From positions 62,001 through 126,000 of the forward strand of contig NZ_PYGE01000011.1 of NCBI RefSeq assembly GCF_003014555.1: DNA of 64,000 bases, in the 5' to 3' direction. Source of the DNA: Haloactinopolyspora alba. Its GTDB lineage: Bacteria; Actinomycetota; Actinomycetes; Jiangellales; Jiangellaceae. The notes under the pieces were generated by a model. The model did no database searches, was not told the DNA's origin, and saw only the letters and a program-made list of their open reading frames with translations. Positions 27,805-36,011 of the stretch are shown here, piece by piece (within the stretch, counting starts at the first letter, position 1; every line of letters begins with the position of its first letter). Position numbers and translations under genes: made by a program.

Positions 27805-29378
27805 ATGGCGAGGAAGAGATCAGCCGGCGACTCGGGAATCTGGGATTCTCCGACGAGCCGCCGATGACGTCGATGGCGGCCGACGACCTGCGCCGCGGCC
27901 GGCGGCACCTGCGCCGTCGGCGGCTCGCGACGTGGACGACCGGCGTCGCGGGGGTCACCGTGCTGGCCACCGGTGTCGCTGTCGCGCTCCCGGGCGACGG
28001 CTCGGGCCCGGCTCGCGAGCAGGAGGTCGCCGCAGGCGCGCCGACGAGCACCGGCACCCCGACGGACGGGGGCGCACCGACGAGCGGCGGCACCCCGTCG
28101 AGCACGGGCACCCCGACGACCGGCGGCACCCCGTCGAGCACCGGCACCCCGACCGAGCCCACTGGGCCGGACGGGCTTCAGCAGCGCATCGGCTACCAGC
28201 GCACCCGGCAGCTGCTTCTGGACACCGCGGTCGAGCACTTCGACCCCGAACGCGAGCACCTGCCGGATGAGTCGTCGAACGGCCAGAGCGGCGGCGTCGA
28301 CGATGAGGTGCGGGTCGGCACCAAGCTCGGCTGGACGGTTCCGGGTCAGTCCGGGCTCGGCCTGGTCCAGGTCGCGGTCACCGTCCCCGGCTACGCCGGC
28401 GGCGAGCACGCGCTACAGAGCTTCGCGATGAACATCGGCTGCGAGGTCGGCTCGGGCGCCTGCACCAAGCAGCCGATCCCGGGCACCGAGCAGACGGCCC
28501 TGGTCGCCGACGCCGACCCGGAGATGGACCGGCAGTTCGCCGTCGTGCACGAACGCGCCGACGGTTCGCTGGTCGGCGTGGCCGTCTACGACCTGTTCGG
28601 CAACAACAGCACCGAGCCGGTCTCGTCGGTGGACGTCGAGCTCGAGGACGCCTTCGCCTACGTCACCGACGCCGACCTGCGCGTCGACCCGGCCGACGTG
28701 TCCCAGGCGCGCGAGAACGACTCGATGTACGACAGGCACCCTGGTTCGGAGGTGTCGGAGCAGCCGCTCGACTTCTCCAGCGACGAGACGGCAGCGGCAC
28801 CGCCCGCCTCCGACATGAGCGCGGACGAGATGAGCCAGGTCGTGCAACAGTGCGTCGACGGCGCCCCGGGCTGGGAGGGCTTCGAGCCCACCTTCGGGGT
28901 GCGCGCCGACGTCACCGCCGACGAGGGGACCAACACCAGCTGGGTGCTTGCGCACGACGGCGGCAAGCGGCTGGTGTGCGGTGCCGACTCGGACGGCCGG
29001 CTCACCGGCGGGGCGCGCTTCGGGGACGCGGCCGCGAAGAGCAACCCCTACCTGATCGAGCCGGTCGTGCCGAAGGACGGCGGCTTCGGGATGTACACGG
29101 CCGACGTCGCGCGGGTGACGGTGCAGGCCTCCGGCGGCCCCGAACAGGACGCGATCATGCGCGACGGGTACTGGTTCGTGCCGATGGCGGGCGACGACCT
29201 GAGCGCGTTCGCCTACCGCGGCTACGACGCCGACGGCGAGCTGGTATACGACTCCACCACCGTGGACACGGTCGAGACCTGCTACACCGACCCCGACGGG
29301 ACCGAGATCATCCGGAAGGGTGCGCAGCAGGACCCGGCTCTCGAGGACTGCGAGCCGGCGCACGAGTGGAACCACTGA
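27801..29378 (+). CDS. single-pass membrane protein with Gly-Thr-Pro linker, sigma partner (putative anti-sigma)
   Basis: 525 residues. A basic cytoplasmic N-terminus of about 45 residues (DLRRGRRHLRRRRLATW) precedes one TM segment (TTGVAGVTVLATGVAVAL). Next comes an external linker of imperfect GGTPSSTGTPT-type repeats encoded by tandem DNA repeats around 28040-28150, then a roughly 390-residue folded domain. That domain has paired cysteines (MNIGCEVGSGACTK; also late CYTDPDG and LEDCEP). No known catalytic motif was recognised. Position as the overlapping gene after a SigE-type sigma factor suggests it senses the exterior and restrains the sigma factor, as such partners do; this is inference. 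Confidence 0.75.
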   Translation: MNGEEEISRRLGNLGFSDEPPMTSMAADDLRRGRRHLRRRRLATWTTGVAGVTVLATGVAVALPGDGSGPAREQEVAAGAPTSTGTPTDGGAPTSGGTPSSTGTPTTGGTPSSTGTPTEPTGPDGLQQRIGYQRTRQLLLDTAVEHFDPEREHLPDESSNGQSGGVDDEVRVGTKLGWTVPGQSGLGLVQVAVTVPGYAGGEHALQSFAMNIGCEVGSGACTKQPIPGTEQTALVADADPEMDRQFAVVHERADGSLVGVAVYDLFGNNSTEPVSSVDVELEDAFAYVTDADLRVDPADVSQARENDSMYDRHPGSEVSEQPLDFSSDETAAAPPASDMSADEMSQVVQQCVDGAPGWEGFEPTFGVRADVTADEGTNTSWVLAHDGGKRLVCGADSDGRLTGGARFGDAAAKSNPYLIEPVVPKDGGFGMYTADVARVTVQASGGPEQDAIMRDGYWFVPMAGDDLSAFAYRGYDADGELVYDSTTVDTVETCYTDPDGTEIIRKGAQQDPALEDCEPAHEWNH

Positions 29379-29403
29379 CGCCGCGCCGATGATCCGCAGC
29401 CCG

Positions 29404-29435
29404 TTGCCCCGGTCTCGTGCGCGAGGCCGGGGCAA
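29404..29435 (+). terminator. intrinsic-type hairpin after the sigma operon
   Basis: TTGCCCCGG pairs perfectly with CCGGGGCAA, and inside it CTCG pairs with CGAG around a TGCG loop, giving a stem of about 13 pairs with one interruption. There is no T-run, as is common in high-GC genomes. It lies 26 bases after the sigma-partner stop and before the convergent small gene. Confidence 0.65.
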
Positions 29436-29511
29436 CCGGTGCTGCACCGGTTCCCTGCTCCGGCGGGGAGGCGCCCGGTCGGCCTGCCGCTCGCCTGATC
29501 AGTCGGCCTGA

Positions 29512-29682
29512 TCAGTCGGCCCACTGGGCGCTGACGGTGTTCGCCCAGGCAGGGTCTCCCATCTGGGTGCCGCCGGGCCCGATCTGGACGATGTGGTCAC
29601 CGTCGCGCTCGATCGGGCGTACCAGCCAGCTGTGGTTCTGTGCGTTCCAGGTCAACACGTACTCCGTGTCCCGGCGCAGCAT
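29512..29682 (-). CDS. small conserved-type protein of unknown function
   Basis: 56 residues: MLRRDTEYVLTWNAQNHSWL, RPIERDGDHIVQIGPGG and WANTVSAQWAD. An excellent ribosome site (GGTGGAGGA) lies 4 bases before ATG 29682, which supports real translation despite the short length. The composition is that of a small globular beta-rich protein with three tryptophans; no signal peptide, membrane segment or known motif is evident. I do not recognise the family. It is convergent with the sigma operon and preceded by a 700-base gap. Confidence 0.6.
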   Translation of the reverse strand: MLRRDTEYVLTWNAQNHSWLVRPIERDGDHIVQIGPGGTQMGDPAWANTVSAQWAD

Positions 29683-30396
29683 CGTCGTCCTCCACCTTCT
29701 CCGTCGCGACAGTCGGCGACGATCCGTCGACGTGAAAGCCCGCCCAAGGTTTTCGATGTCTGACCGGACGATGATGGCCCCGACTCGACAGCGCCGCAAC
29801 GCGAACACGCTCGTGTCGCGACTGTCGGCACTGGCATGACCTGCGACGACGCTGGACCGGAGAAATTCTGCCCGTTCGGTCGCCCGCAGAATTGTCCGAA
29901 CGGCCGATGCCGATGCCGTCCGCCCACCGCTGCCGGGACGCTGCGTGAGCCTGGTACTCCAGCTGTGGATCGTGATCTCGCCACGACGCGGGCCCGGGCA
30001 CGAACGGCCGCCGCGGTGCCTTCGCGCCGACGAACAGGCGGGCAAAGCCCCGTTGTAGAAGGCGGTGACACGAGGGTCAACAGGTGCCACTCATGTCAAC
30101 CCCTATGACAACACAAGGACAGCACGTCCGACTCGGCCGGAAGCCGGCGACGACAGACGACCGTCAGGTGTCGTCGCGACGGTGCGATGCGCACGCGGCC
30201 GGATACAACCGGACGATCACGATCTGCAGCTGCGGTACTAGCCCATCTCGCGCGGCGGTACGCCAGCGGCGAGGTCGAGGGCATGTGAACAATCCATCCG
30301 GGCACGGGACCCGTATCACAGCCGACCGACGACATCGCCCGGGCGCGGGCCGGCTTCGACGGACCCGTGCGCCGGGCCGACGAAAGGACGGATCCG
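29683..30396. other. 714-base region without a supportable gene
   Basis: Reading frames here lack ribosome sites and family-like sequence. The one striking structure is a pair of interleaved 8-base inverted repeats at 29864-29903 (listed separately). The last part would hold the CHRD gene promoter. Confidence 0.6.
29864..29903. promoter_or_regulatory. two interleaved 8-bp inverted repeats (possible pseudoknot or compound operator)
   Basis: AATTCTGC (29864-29871) pairs with GCAGAATT (29886-29893). CCGTTCGG (29872-29879), inside the first loop, pairs with CCGAACGG (29896-29903) outside it. All eight pairs in each stem are Watson-Crick. The order A-B-A'-B' is that of an H-type pseudoknot in RNA. 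As DNA it would be two overlapping palindromic sites. Confidence 0.45.
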
Positions 30397-30897
30397 ATGC
30401 GTACACGCACGACACGGATGACCCGGATGGCCATCGCCGTCGCCGGCGCCTCGGCGGCGCTGATCCTCGGTGGCGTGCCGGCCTCCGGCGCTAGCGGCGG
30501 CACGGGTGACGACGCCGCGGTCGACGTCCTCGTGACACACCTCGACGGGGAACAGGAGGTGCCCGGCCCCGGTGACGACGACGGGCACGGGACCTTCGCC
30601 GCGGTCGTGCGGGGCGACCGCCTGTGCTATGTGCTGACGGCCGTACGCATCGAGACCGCGACCGCCGCGCACATCCATGCCGCGCCGGCCGGGGTCGCCG
30701 GCGGCATCGCCGTCGGGCTCGAGACGCCGGACCGGGTCGGCAAGGGCTGCATCACGACGGTCCCGGACGCCCAGGACACCGCCGACACGCTGTCCGAGAG
30801 CGAGCTCGCCGACATCCTTGCGAACCCTGCCGGCTACTACGTGAACGTCCACAACGCAAGGTTCCCGGCCGGAGCGATCCGCGGTCAGCTGGGCTGA
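30397..30897 (+). CDS. secreted CHRD-domain protein
   Basis: 166 residues from ATG 30397 with GAAAGGA upstream. Residues 1-33 are a Sec signal peptide (MAIAVAGASAALILGGVPAS-GAS). The CHRD domain follows: a beta strand with LDGEQEVPGPG, then GDRLCYVLTAVRI, the hallmark AAHIHAAPAGVAGGIAVGLE, and the closing YYVNVHNARFPAGAIRGQL. CHRD domains, first seen in chordin, occur in many secreted bacterial proteins of unknown role. The HIHxAxxGxxG metal-binding-like motif is intact. It stands as a single-gene unit followed by a repeat-rich intergenic region. Confidence 0.9.
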   Translation: MRTRTTRMTRMAIAVAGASAALILGGVPASGASGGTGDDAAVDVLVTHLDGEQEVPGPGDDDGHGTFAAVVRGDRLCYVLTAVRIETATAAHIHAAPAGVAGGIAVGLETPDRVGKGCITTVPDAQDTADTLSESELADILANPAGYYVNVHNARFPAGAIRGQLG

Positions 30898-30917
30898 CGC
30901 GGCACGCCGCACCCATC

Positions 30918-30969
30918 CGGGTCGTCCGCCCGGGTCGTCCGCCCGGGTCGTCCGCCCGGGTCGTCCGCC
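30918..30969. repeat. four perfect tandem 13-bp units
   Basis: CGGGTCGTCCGCC is repeated four times without a mismatch (30918, 30931, 30944, 30957) just after the CHRD gene. Confidence 0.95.
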
Positions 30970-31006
30970 CCGAATGCTGTCCGGCGGGTCAGCCGGCGGA
31001 CGACGC

Positions 31007-31171
31007 GTCACCTGATCGTCATCGCGTCACCTGATCGTCTGGCGGGCGGCGATCAGGTGACGGTCTCGCGGTCGGGATGCGCATGAAGGTCACCTGATCA
31101 TCTCCACTATCTGGAACGGCGGTGATCAGGTGACACACAAGGCCATTCTCCTGTCCAGATGTCACCTGATC
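31007..31171. repeat. six copies of GTCACCTGATC in both orientations
   Basis: Forward copies are at 31007, 31026, 31089 and 31161; inverted copies (GATCAGGTGAC) are at 31051 and 31124. Copies 31026/31051 and 31089/31124 form perfect 12-pair hairpins. The first two forward copies sit in a 19-base direct repeat. The cluster lies between convergent genes, so at least part may serve as a terminator. Confidence 0.9.
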
Positions 31172-31299
31172 ATCTTGCCGACAGCTCGCGAACGCCCGCA
31201 TCACCGCGCGTCGGTGATCGGCACGCACCGTGCGGCGACGTGACGCCCGACGCGACGCCCGACGCGAGGCCCGACGACGACCCCCGATCCCCGCCCGTC

Positions 31300-32085
31300 T
31301 CACACGTCCCTGCGACGCAGCGCCAGGTAGCCACCGACCAGGGCGAACGCGGTCCACGCCACCAGGATGGCCGACGCCGCCCACGACCCGTAGTCGCGCC
31401 CGAACTGCGGGTCACCGTCGACGTCCAGGTGCATCAGCACCATCCCCGCCTGGTCCGGCAGGTACTGCACCACGTCGCGGATCTGCGGCATGTTGCCCAG
31501 CCCTTGGGAGCCGAGGAACAGCACCGGCAGCAGCACCCCGAGCGCACGTGCCGCGCTCCCCAGTGCGGTCGCCACGCCGAGGGCGAACACGCTGATCAGC
31601 GGCAGGTACAGGCACGCACCGACGACAGCGGCGCGCGCGTCGGCCGCGGACAGCGAGGTGCCGTGCGGGCCGAGCGCGGCCTGGGCGGTGACGAACGCGA
31701 CGGGGACGGTCACCAGCGACACCGCCAGCACGGCGCCCGCCACGGCGAGAGTCTTCGCGCCGTAGAACACCACCCGGCGCGGTGTCGCCGCGAACGACGT
31801 CCGGATCGTCGAGGTGCTGAACTCCTGCCCCGCCGCCAGGGCGCCCACCACCACCGCCGCCAACTGCGCGATGGTCAGCCCGTAGAACGTCGCGAACAGC
31901 GGATCGAACGTCTCGCGCTGTTCACGCGGCATGTCCGCGAAGCCGTCCCGGAAGCTGTACCCGACGGCGTAAGCCAGCCCGACGCCGAGGACGAACAGCA
32001 CCGGCAGCGCCCACACCGTCGATCGCACCGAGCGGATCTTGAGCCACTCCGCGGCGGTCACGGCGGCGAACGCGCCGCCCGTCAC
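31300..32085 (-). CDS. ABC-2-type transporter permease (second of pair)
   Basis: 261 residues from GTG 32085, overlapping the upstream permease stop (GTGA). The start AAEWLKIRSVRSTVWALPVL is the conserved cytoplasmic entry and first TM of ABC-2 permeases; five further hydrophobic segments follow (AQLAAVVVGALAAG, LAVAGAVLAVSLVTVPVAFV, LYLPLISVFALGVATALG, ALGVLLPVLFLGSQGLG, ILVAWTAFALVGGYLAL). It probably heterodimerises with the adjacent homologous permease. It is the last gene of an ATPase-permease-permease operon divergent from a two-component system. Confidence 0.87.
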   Translation of the reverse strand: MTGGAFAAVTAAEWLKIRSVRSTVWALPVLFVLGVGLAYAVGYSFRDGFADMPREQRETFDPLFATFYGLTIAQLAAVVVGALAAGQEFSTSTIRTSFAATPRRVVFYGAKTLAVAGAVLAVSLVTVPVAFVTAQAALGPHGTSLSAADARAAVVGACLYLPLISVFALGVATALGSAARALGVLLPVLFLGSQGLGNMPQIRDVVQYLPDQAGMVLMHLDVDGDPQFGRDYGSWAASAILVAWTAFALVGGYLALRRRDV

Positions 32086-32834
32086 AGGTCGCGCCGGTGC
32101 AGGCTCAACCCGCCAGCCGCCATCGCCACGACGGCGTAGGCCACCATCACGGCCAGCGCCACGGCGCCCGGCAGGACGGCGTCGTCCGCCCCGCCGACCT
32201 GGGCCGGAAGGTTCGGCAGGAGCACCGCCCCGACGCGCTCGCCCCACGGGCCGGGCAGCGCGCCCGCGACGCCGGGCAGGACGAACAGCAGCGAGGCCAC
32301 CGCGACGACGGCCGCGGCCGTGGACCGCAGCAGCGCACCCAGCCCGAGCCCGAGCAGCGCCGCCACCACCACGGCCAGCCCGTCGGCGAGCAACTCCGAC
32401 AGCGGCTCGCCGAACCCGTTCACGCGGCGATCGCCCATGATCGCGCGGCCCAGCACAGACGCAGCGGGCAGCGACACGACGGCGGCCACGGCCCCCGCCG
32501 CGGCGACCACGATCGCCTTCGCGCCCAGGATCCGTCCTCGCGACGCGGCGGCCATCGTCGCCCGCACCGTCCCGGTGGCGTACTCGGACGTGATCGTCAG
32601 CACGCCCAGCACCCCCGCCGCCAGCGGCACGATCTGCATGACCAGGTAGACCCCGGACGCCGCCGCCGTCACCGGATCGTCCGGCGGCCTCCCGTCGGCG
32701 ATCGTCGCGACGTTCCACACCCACAGCGCGCTGAGCACCACCGACGCGACGACGACGGCGGCGGTGTACGGCGCCGAGCGCACCGACCGCGCCTTGAGCC
32801 ACTCCGCGGCCACCACGTCGGCCGGCGCCGTCAC
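32082..32834 (-). CDS. ABC-2-type transporter permease (first of pair)
   Basis: 250 residues from GTG 32834, overlapping the ATPase stop (GTGA). It begins with the same VVAAEWLKARSVRSAPYTAA entry motif as its neighbour, showing the pair arose by duplication. Hydrophobic segments include AVVVASVVLSALWVWNVA, VYLVMQIVPLAAGVLGVLTI, AIVVAAAGAVAAVVSLPAAS, LLADGLAVVVAALLGLGLGA, AVVAVASLLFVLPGVAGAL and AVALAVMVAYAVVAMAAGG. Two homologous permeases with one ATPase is a common layout for bacitracin- or lantibiotic-resistance-type exporters. The substrate is unknown. Confidence 0.87.
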   Translation of the reverse strand: MTAPADVVAAEWLKARSVRSAPYTAAVVVASVVLSALWVWNVATIADGRPPDDPVTAAASGVYLVMQIVPLAAGVLGVLTITSEYATGTVRATMAAASRGRILGAKAIVVAAAGAVAAVVSLPAASVLGRAIMGDRRVNGFGEPLSELLADGLAVVVAALLGLGLGALLRSTAAAVVAVASLLFVLPGVAGALPGPWGERVGAVLLPNLPAQVGGADDAVLPGAVALAVMVAYAVVAMAAGGLSLHRRDL

Positions 32835-33565
32835 GGCCGGCCTCCCGCCGGGTGGGCGCGGTACTCGTCGTCCTGCGCGGTCAGCGTCATGTAGGCGCGC
32901 TCGAGTCCGCCGTAACGCTCGGCCAGCTCGCGCATCGTCGTGTCGGCGACCAGGCGGCCGCGCCCGATGATGACCAGCCGGTCGGCCGTCAGCTCCAGCT
33001 CGCTCATGAGGTGGCTGGACACCAGGACGGTGCGTCCCTCGGCCGCCTGCGCGCGCATCAGCTCCCGGATCCACCGCACCCCGTCCGGGTCCAGGCCGTT
33101 GACCGGCTCGTCGAGCATCAGCACCGGCGGGTCGCCGAGCAGGGCGGCGGCGATGCCCAGGCGCTGTCGCATCCCGAGCGAGTACCCGCCCGCCTTCTTC
33201 CGCGCGACCCCGGCCAGCCCGACCTGTTCGAGCAGGTCCTCGACCCGCCGGCGCCCGATCCGGTGCGTCCGCGCCAGCGCGCGCAGATGGTTCAGGGCGC
33301 TGCGCCCGGGGTGCGCGGGCGCAGCGTCGAGCATCGCGCCGACCTCGTGCAACGGCTGCTCGAGGTCGGTGTAGCGGCGCCCGCCCAGCAGCACGTCGCC
33401 GGAGGTCGGGGTGTGCAGTCCGAGGGCGATGTTCATGGTGGTCGACTTGCCCGCGCCGTTCGGCCCGAGGAATCCGGTGACGTGGCCCGGCTCGACCGTG
33501 AACGACAGCCCGTCGAGCGCGACCGTGCCGCCGTAGCGTTTCGTCAGCTCTCTCACTTCGATCAT
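32831..33565 (-). CDS. ABC transporter ATP-binding protein
   Basis: 244 residues (MIEVRELTKRYGGTVALDGL). Walker A is GPNGAGKSTTM, the signature YSLGMRQRLGIA, Walker B PVLMLDEPVNGLDP and the H-loop SSHLMSELE. It resembles the BcrA/CcmA exporter ATPases. It is the first gene of the exporter operon; its two permease partners overlap it in sequence. The promoter region of about 170 bases is shared with the divergent histidine-kinase gene, so control by that two-component system is likely. Confidence 0.92.
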   Translation of the reverse strand: MIEVRELTKRYGGTVALDGLSFTVEPGHVTGFLGPNGAGKSTTMNIALGLHTPTSGDVLLGGRRYTDLEQPLHEVGAMLDAAPAHPGRSALNHLRALARTHRIGRRRVEDLLEQVGLAGVARKKAGGYSLGMRQRLGIAAALLGDPPVLMLDEPVNGLDPDGVRWIRELMRAQAAEGRTVLVSSHLMSELELTADRLVIIGRGRLVADTTMRELAERYGGLERAYMTLTAQDDEYRAHPAGGRP

Positions 33566-33733
33566 GCCCTCGAGCCTGGACCGGTGGGGTCGGGCCGCGC
33601 GTCGGAGCACGGGCCCGTTCTCGGTGTGGGTTCGTGGTCGTAGTCGCGGCCCGCAGCAGGGGACGGCTCCGACCGGGGGATGACATCCCGCGGTCCGATG
33701 TGGCGCCTCCGCGTGTGCCGGTACGGTCGGGCC

Positions 33734-34915
33734 GTGGTCGATCCGGAGCCGTCGCCGTCGTTCTCGCGGCTGCCGCCACGCTGGCTGCTCGGAGCCGACG
33801 CCGTCGCGGCGCTCGTGTACACCGCGCTCGTGCTGCCCACCGCCGTGTCCGAGGGTCACTCGCCTGGCCTCGCCGTACCACTGGTGCTCGCAGTAGGGCT
33901 GCCGGTGGCCGTACGGCGCAGGTGGCCGCGGCCCGTCCTGGCCGTCGTCGCCGTGGCCAGCGTCGCCGGCATGGCCACCGGGGTGGTCGAGGACCCGTTC
34001 GTGGCCGCGACGCTGGCGACGTACACGGTCGCGCTCGACGAGCCGCGGAGGCGCTGGGTCCCGACCCGCACGCTCGGCGTCGCGGGCGCGGCGTTCGTCG
34101 TGTTCGCGGCAGCTGTCGGGCCGGTCGGCTGGCGCTGGGACGAGGGCGCGTCGGTGCTGCTGGGCGCCGCGATCGTCGCGGCGGCCTGGGCGCTGGGACG
34201 TGCCGTGCGCGATCGCCGTGCGTACACCGAGCACGCGGCGCGACAGCTTGCCCGTCGCGCCGTCACCGACGAGCGGCTGCGCATCGCGCGGGAGCTGCAC
34301 GACGTCGTCGCCCACAGCATGAGCCTGATCACCGTCAAGGCGGGCGTGGCGCACCACGTCGCGCACGAGCGCCCGGACGAGGCCGCGGACGCGCTCGGTG
34401 TGATCGAGACGACAGGCCGCACCGCCCTGTCCGAGATGCGGAGTCTGCTGCATCTGCTGCGCACCGACGAGACCCCGGCCGGAGCGTCCCCCGATCTCGC
34501 GCCGGCGCCCGGGCTGGCCGACCTGCCGGCGCTGGTCGATCGGGCGCGGATGGCCGGCGTGCAGGTCGACCTGCGGGTCGAGGACGGTGGCGACCTCCCG
34601 GAGGGCGTCGACCTGTGCGCGTACCGCATCGTGCAGGAGGCGCTGACGAACGTCGTGCGTCACGCCGCGCCGGCCGGGTGCACGGTCCGGATCGCCACCG
34701 CCGACGGGACGCTGGCCATCGACGTCCGCGACGACGGTCCGGGGGTGCGGGTCCTGCCGGATTCGCCGGCCGACGTGGGACACGGCCTGATCGGCATGTC
34801 GGAGCGGGTGGCGGCCTTCGGCGGCGAGTTCTCGGCCGGCCCGGAGCCCGCCGGCGGCTTCAGCGTGTCGGCACGTCTGCCGTATCGCACGGCCGACGCC
34901 GGGAGCCCGGCGTGA
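33734..34915 (+). CDS. sensor histidine kinase (HisKA_3/NarX-like)
   Basis: 393 residues from GTG 33734, 6 bases after a TACGGT hexamer (leaderless); a start at 33680 would add 18 residues. About five TM segments fill residues 20-155 (WLLGADAVAALVYTALVLPT, LAVPLVLAVGLPVAV, VLAVVAVASVAGMATGV, GVAGAAFVVFAAAVG, LLGAAIVAAAWALG). The phospho-helix is TDERLRIARELHDVVAHSMS, and the ATPase domain has EALTNVVRHA, VRDDGPGV and GHGLIGMSERV. Its stop overlaps the response-regulator start (GTGA). It faces the ABC-exporter operon and probably governs it. Confidence 0.92.
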   Translation: MVDPEPSPSFSRLPPRWLLGADAVAALVYTALVLPTAVSEGHSPGLAVPLVLAVGLPVAVRRRWPRPVLAVVAVASVAGMATGVVEDPFVAATLATYTVALDEPRRRWVPTRTLGVAGAAFVVFAAAVGPVGWRWDEGASVLLGAAIVAAAWALGRAVRDRRAYTEHAARQLARRAVTDERLRIARELHDVVAHSMSLITVKAGVAHHVAHERPDEAADALGVIETTGRTALSEMRSLLHLLRTDETPAGASPDLAPAPGLADLPALVDRARMAGVQVDLRVEDGGDLPEGVDLCAYRIVQEALTNVVRHAAPAGCTVRIATADGTLAIDVRDDGPGVRVLPDSPADVGHGLIGMSERVAAFGGEFSAGPEPAGGFSVSARLPYRTADAGSPA

Positions 34916-35580
34916 CGACCCGCGTGCTGGTGGTCGACGACCAGGCGCTGGTACGCGGCAGCTTCCGGTTGCTCGTCGACAGCGCGCCCGGGCTCAGCGT
35001 CGTCGGCGAGGCCGGGACCGGCGACGACGCCGTGCGGCTGTGCGCCGACGCCGAGCCGGACGTGGTGCTCATGGACGTGCGCATGCCGGGAACCGACGGC
35101 ATCGAGGCCACCCGGCGCATCTGCGCGACGCGCCCGCACGTCCCGCGGGTGCTCATGCTCACCACCTTCGACCTGGACGAGTACGTCTATGCAGCGCTGC
35201 GCGTCGGCGCCAGCGGTTTCGTGCTCAAGGACATGCCACCGGCCGAGTTGGTGTCCGCGATCCGGGTGGTCGCCGCCGGCGACGCGCTGCTCGCCCCGTC
35301 CGTCACGCGGCGGCTGATCGACAGGTTCGCGCACGCTCCCGGTGTCGGGCCGCCCGGGCAGGGACCCCGTGCGGACCTGGACGGTGTGACCGAGCGTGAA
35401 CGCGACGTCCTCGTCCGGGTCGCGCGCGGGCTGGCCAACGACGACATCGCCGCCGAGCTGCACGTCAGCCTCGCCACCGTCAAGACACACGTCGGGCACC
35501 TGCTGGCGAAGCTCGACGCGCGCGACCGCGCCCAGCTGGTCATCGCCGCCTACGAGAGCGGCCTCGTCTCCCCCGGCTGA
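34912..35580 (+). CDS. NarL/LuxR-family response regulator
   Basis: 222 residues. Receiver domain: D9-D10 in VLVVDDQALV, phosphoacceptor D55 in VLMDVRMPG, T-loop LMLTTFDLDEYV and K in FVLKDMPP. LuxR HTH: VTERERDVLVRVARGLANDD then ELHVSLATVKTHVGHLLAKL. The GTG start overlaps the kinase stop codon, so translation is coupled. Such pairs next to ABC exporters typically respond to cell-envelope-acting compounds; the direct target here is inferred from position. Confidence 0.93.
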   Translation: MTTRVLVVDDQALVRGSFRLLVDSAPGLSVVGEAGTGDDAVRLCADAEPDVVLMDVRMPGTDGIEATRRICATRPHVPRVLMLTTFDLDEYVYAALRVGASGFVLKDMPPAELVSAIRVVAAGDALLAPSVTRRLIDRFAHAPGVGPPGQGPRADLDGVTERERDVLVRVARGLANDDIAAELHVSLATVKTHVGHLLAKLDARDRAQLVIAAYESGLVSPG

Positions 35581-35666
35581 GCCGTGCGGCTCGCCCCTCC
35601 CCGTCGAACGAGCGACCTCCCTGCGGAACTCGTCGAACCACATGCCGTTGCGGTTATATTCCTGTG

Positions 35667-36011
35667 GTGGCATACTTCTGCACGATGAACGTGCCGTTCG
35701 ACGTCCTCTCCGAGCCGGTGCGGCGGCGGATCCTCGACCTGCTGCGGGAGCGTCCCCGCCTGGTCGGCGAGCTGACCGACGAGCTCGGCCTCTCCCAGCC
35801 GGGCACGTCCAAGCACCTGCGCGCCCTGCGCGAGGCCGGCCTGGTCACGGTCCGCCCGGACGCGCAACGGCGCTGGTACGAGCTGCGTCCCGAACCGCTC
35901 GCCGAGATCGACGCGTGGCTCGCGCCGTACCGGTGGATGTGGGACGAGCGGCTGGACGCCCTCGAACGACACCTCGACACCATGGACGACACGCCCGAGG
36001 AGAACACGTGA
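35667..36011 (+). CDS. ArsR-family transcriptional regulator
   Basis: 114 residues from the GTG six bases after a TATATT hexamer, consistent with a leaderless start; the GTG three bases earlier and ATG 35685 (MNVPFDVLSEPVRRRILDLL) are alternatives. The winged helix is PRLVGELTDELGLSQPGTSK then HLRALREAGLVTVRPDAQRR, with no metal-binding cysteines, so it is a non-metal ArsR. The stop overlaps the start of a two-domain SRPBCC gene (GTGA). ArsR-SRPBCC pairs are widespread, and the partner may bind the inducing ligand. Confidence 0.9.
   Translation: MAYFCTMNVPFDVLSEPVRRRILDLLRERPRLVGELTDELGLSQPGTSKHLRALREAGLVTVRPDAQRRWYELRPEPLAEIDAWLAPYRWMWDERLDALERHLDTMDDTPEENT

Larger units (their letters stand above)
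30898..31299. other. 402-base convergent intergenic region rich in repeats
   Basis: No gene. It contains four tandem 13-base units (30918-30969) and six copies of an 11-base motif in both orientations (31007-31171), both listed separately. A further run CGACGCGACGCCCGACGCGA-like lies near 31250. Confidence 0.7.

Noticed and set aside
30918..31171. Possible CRISPR array because of clustered repeats
   Set aside because: Units are 11-13 bp, partly tandem with no spacers or in inverted orientation, and there are no cas genes.
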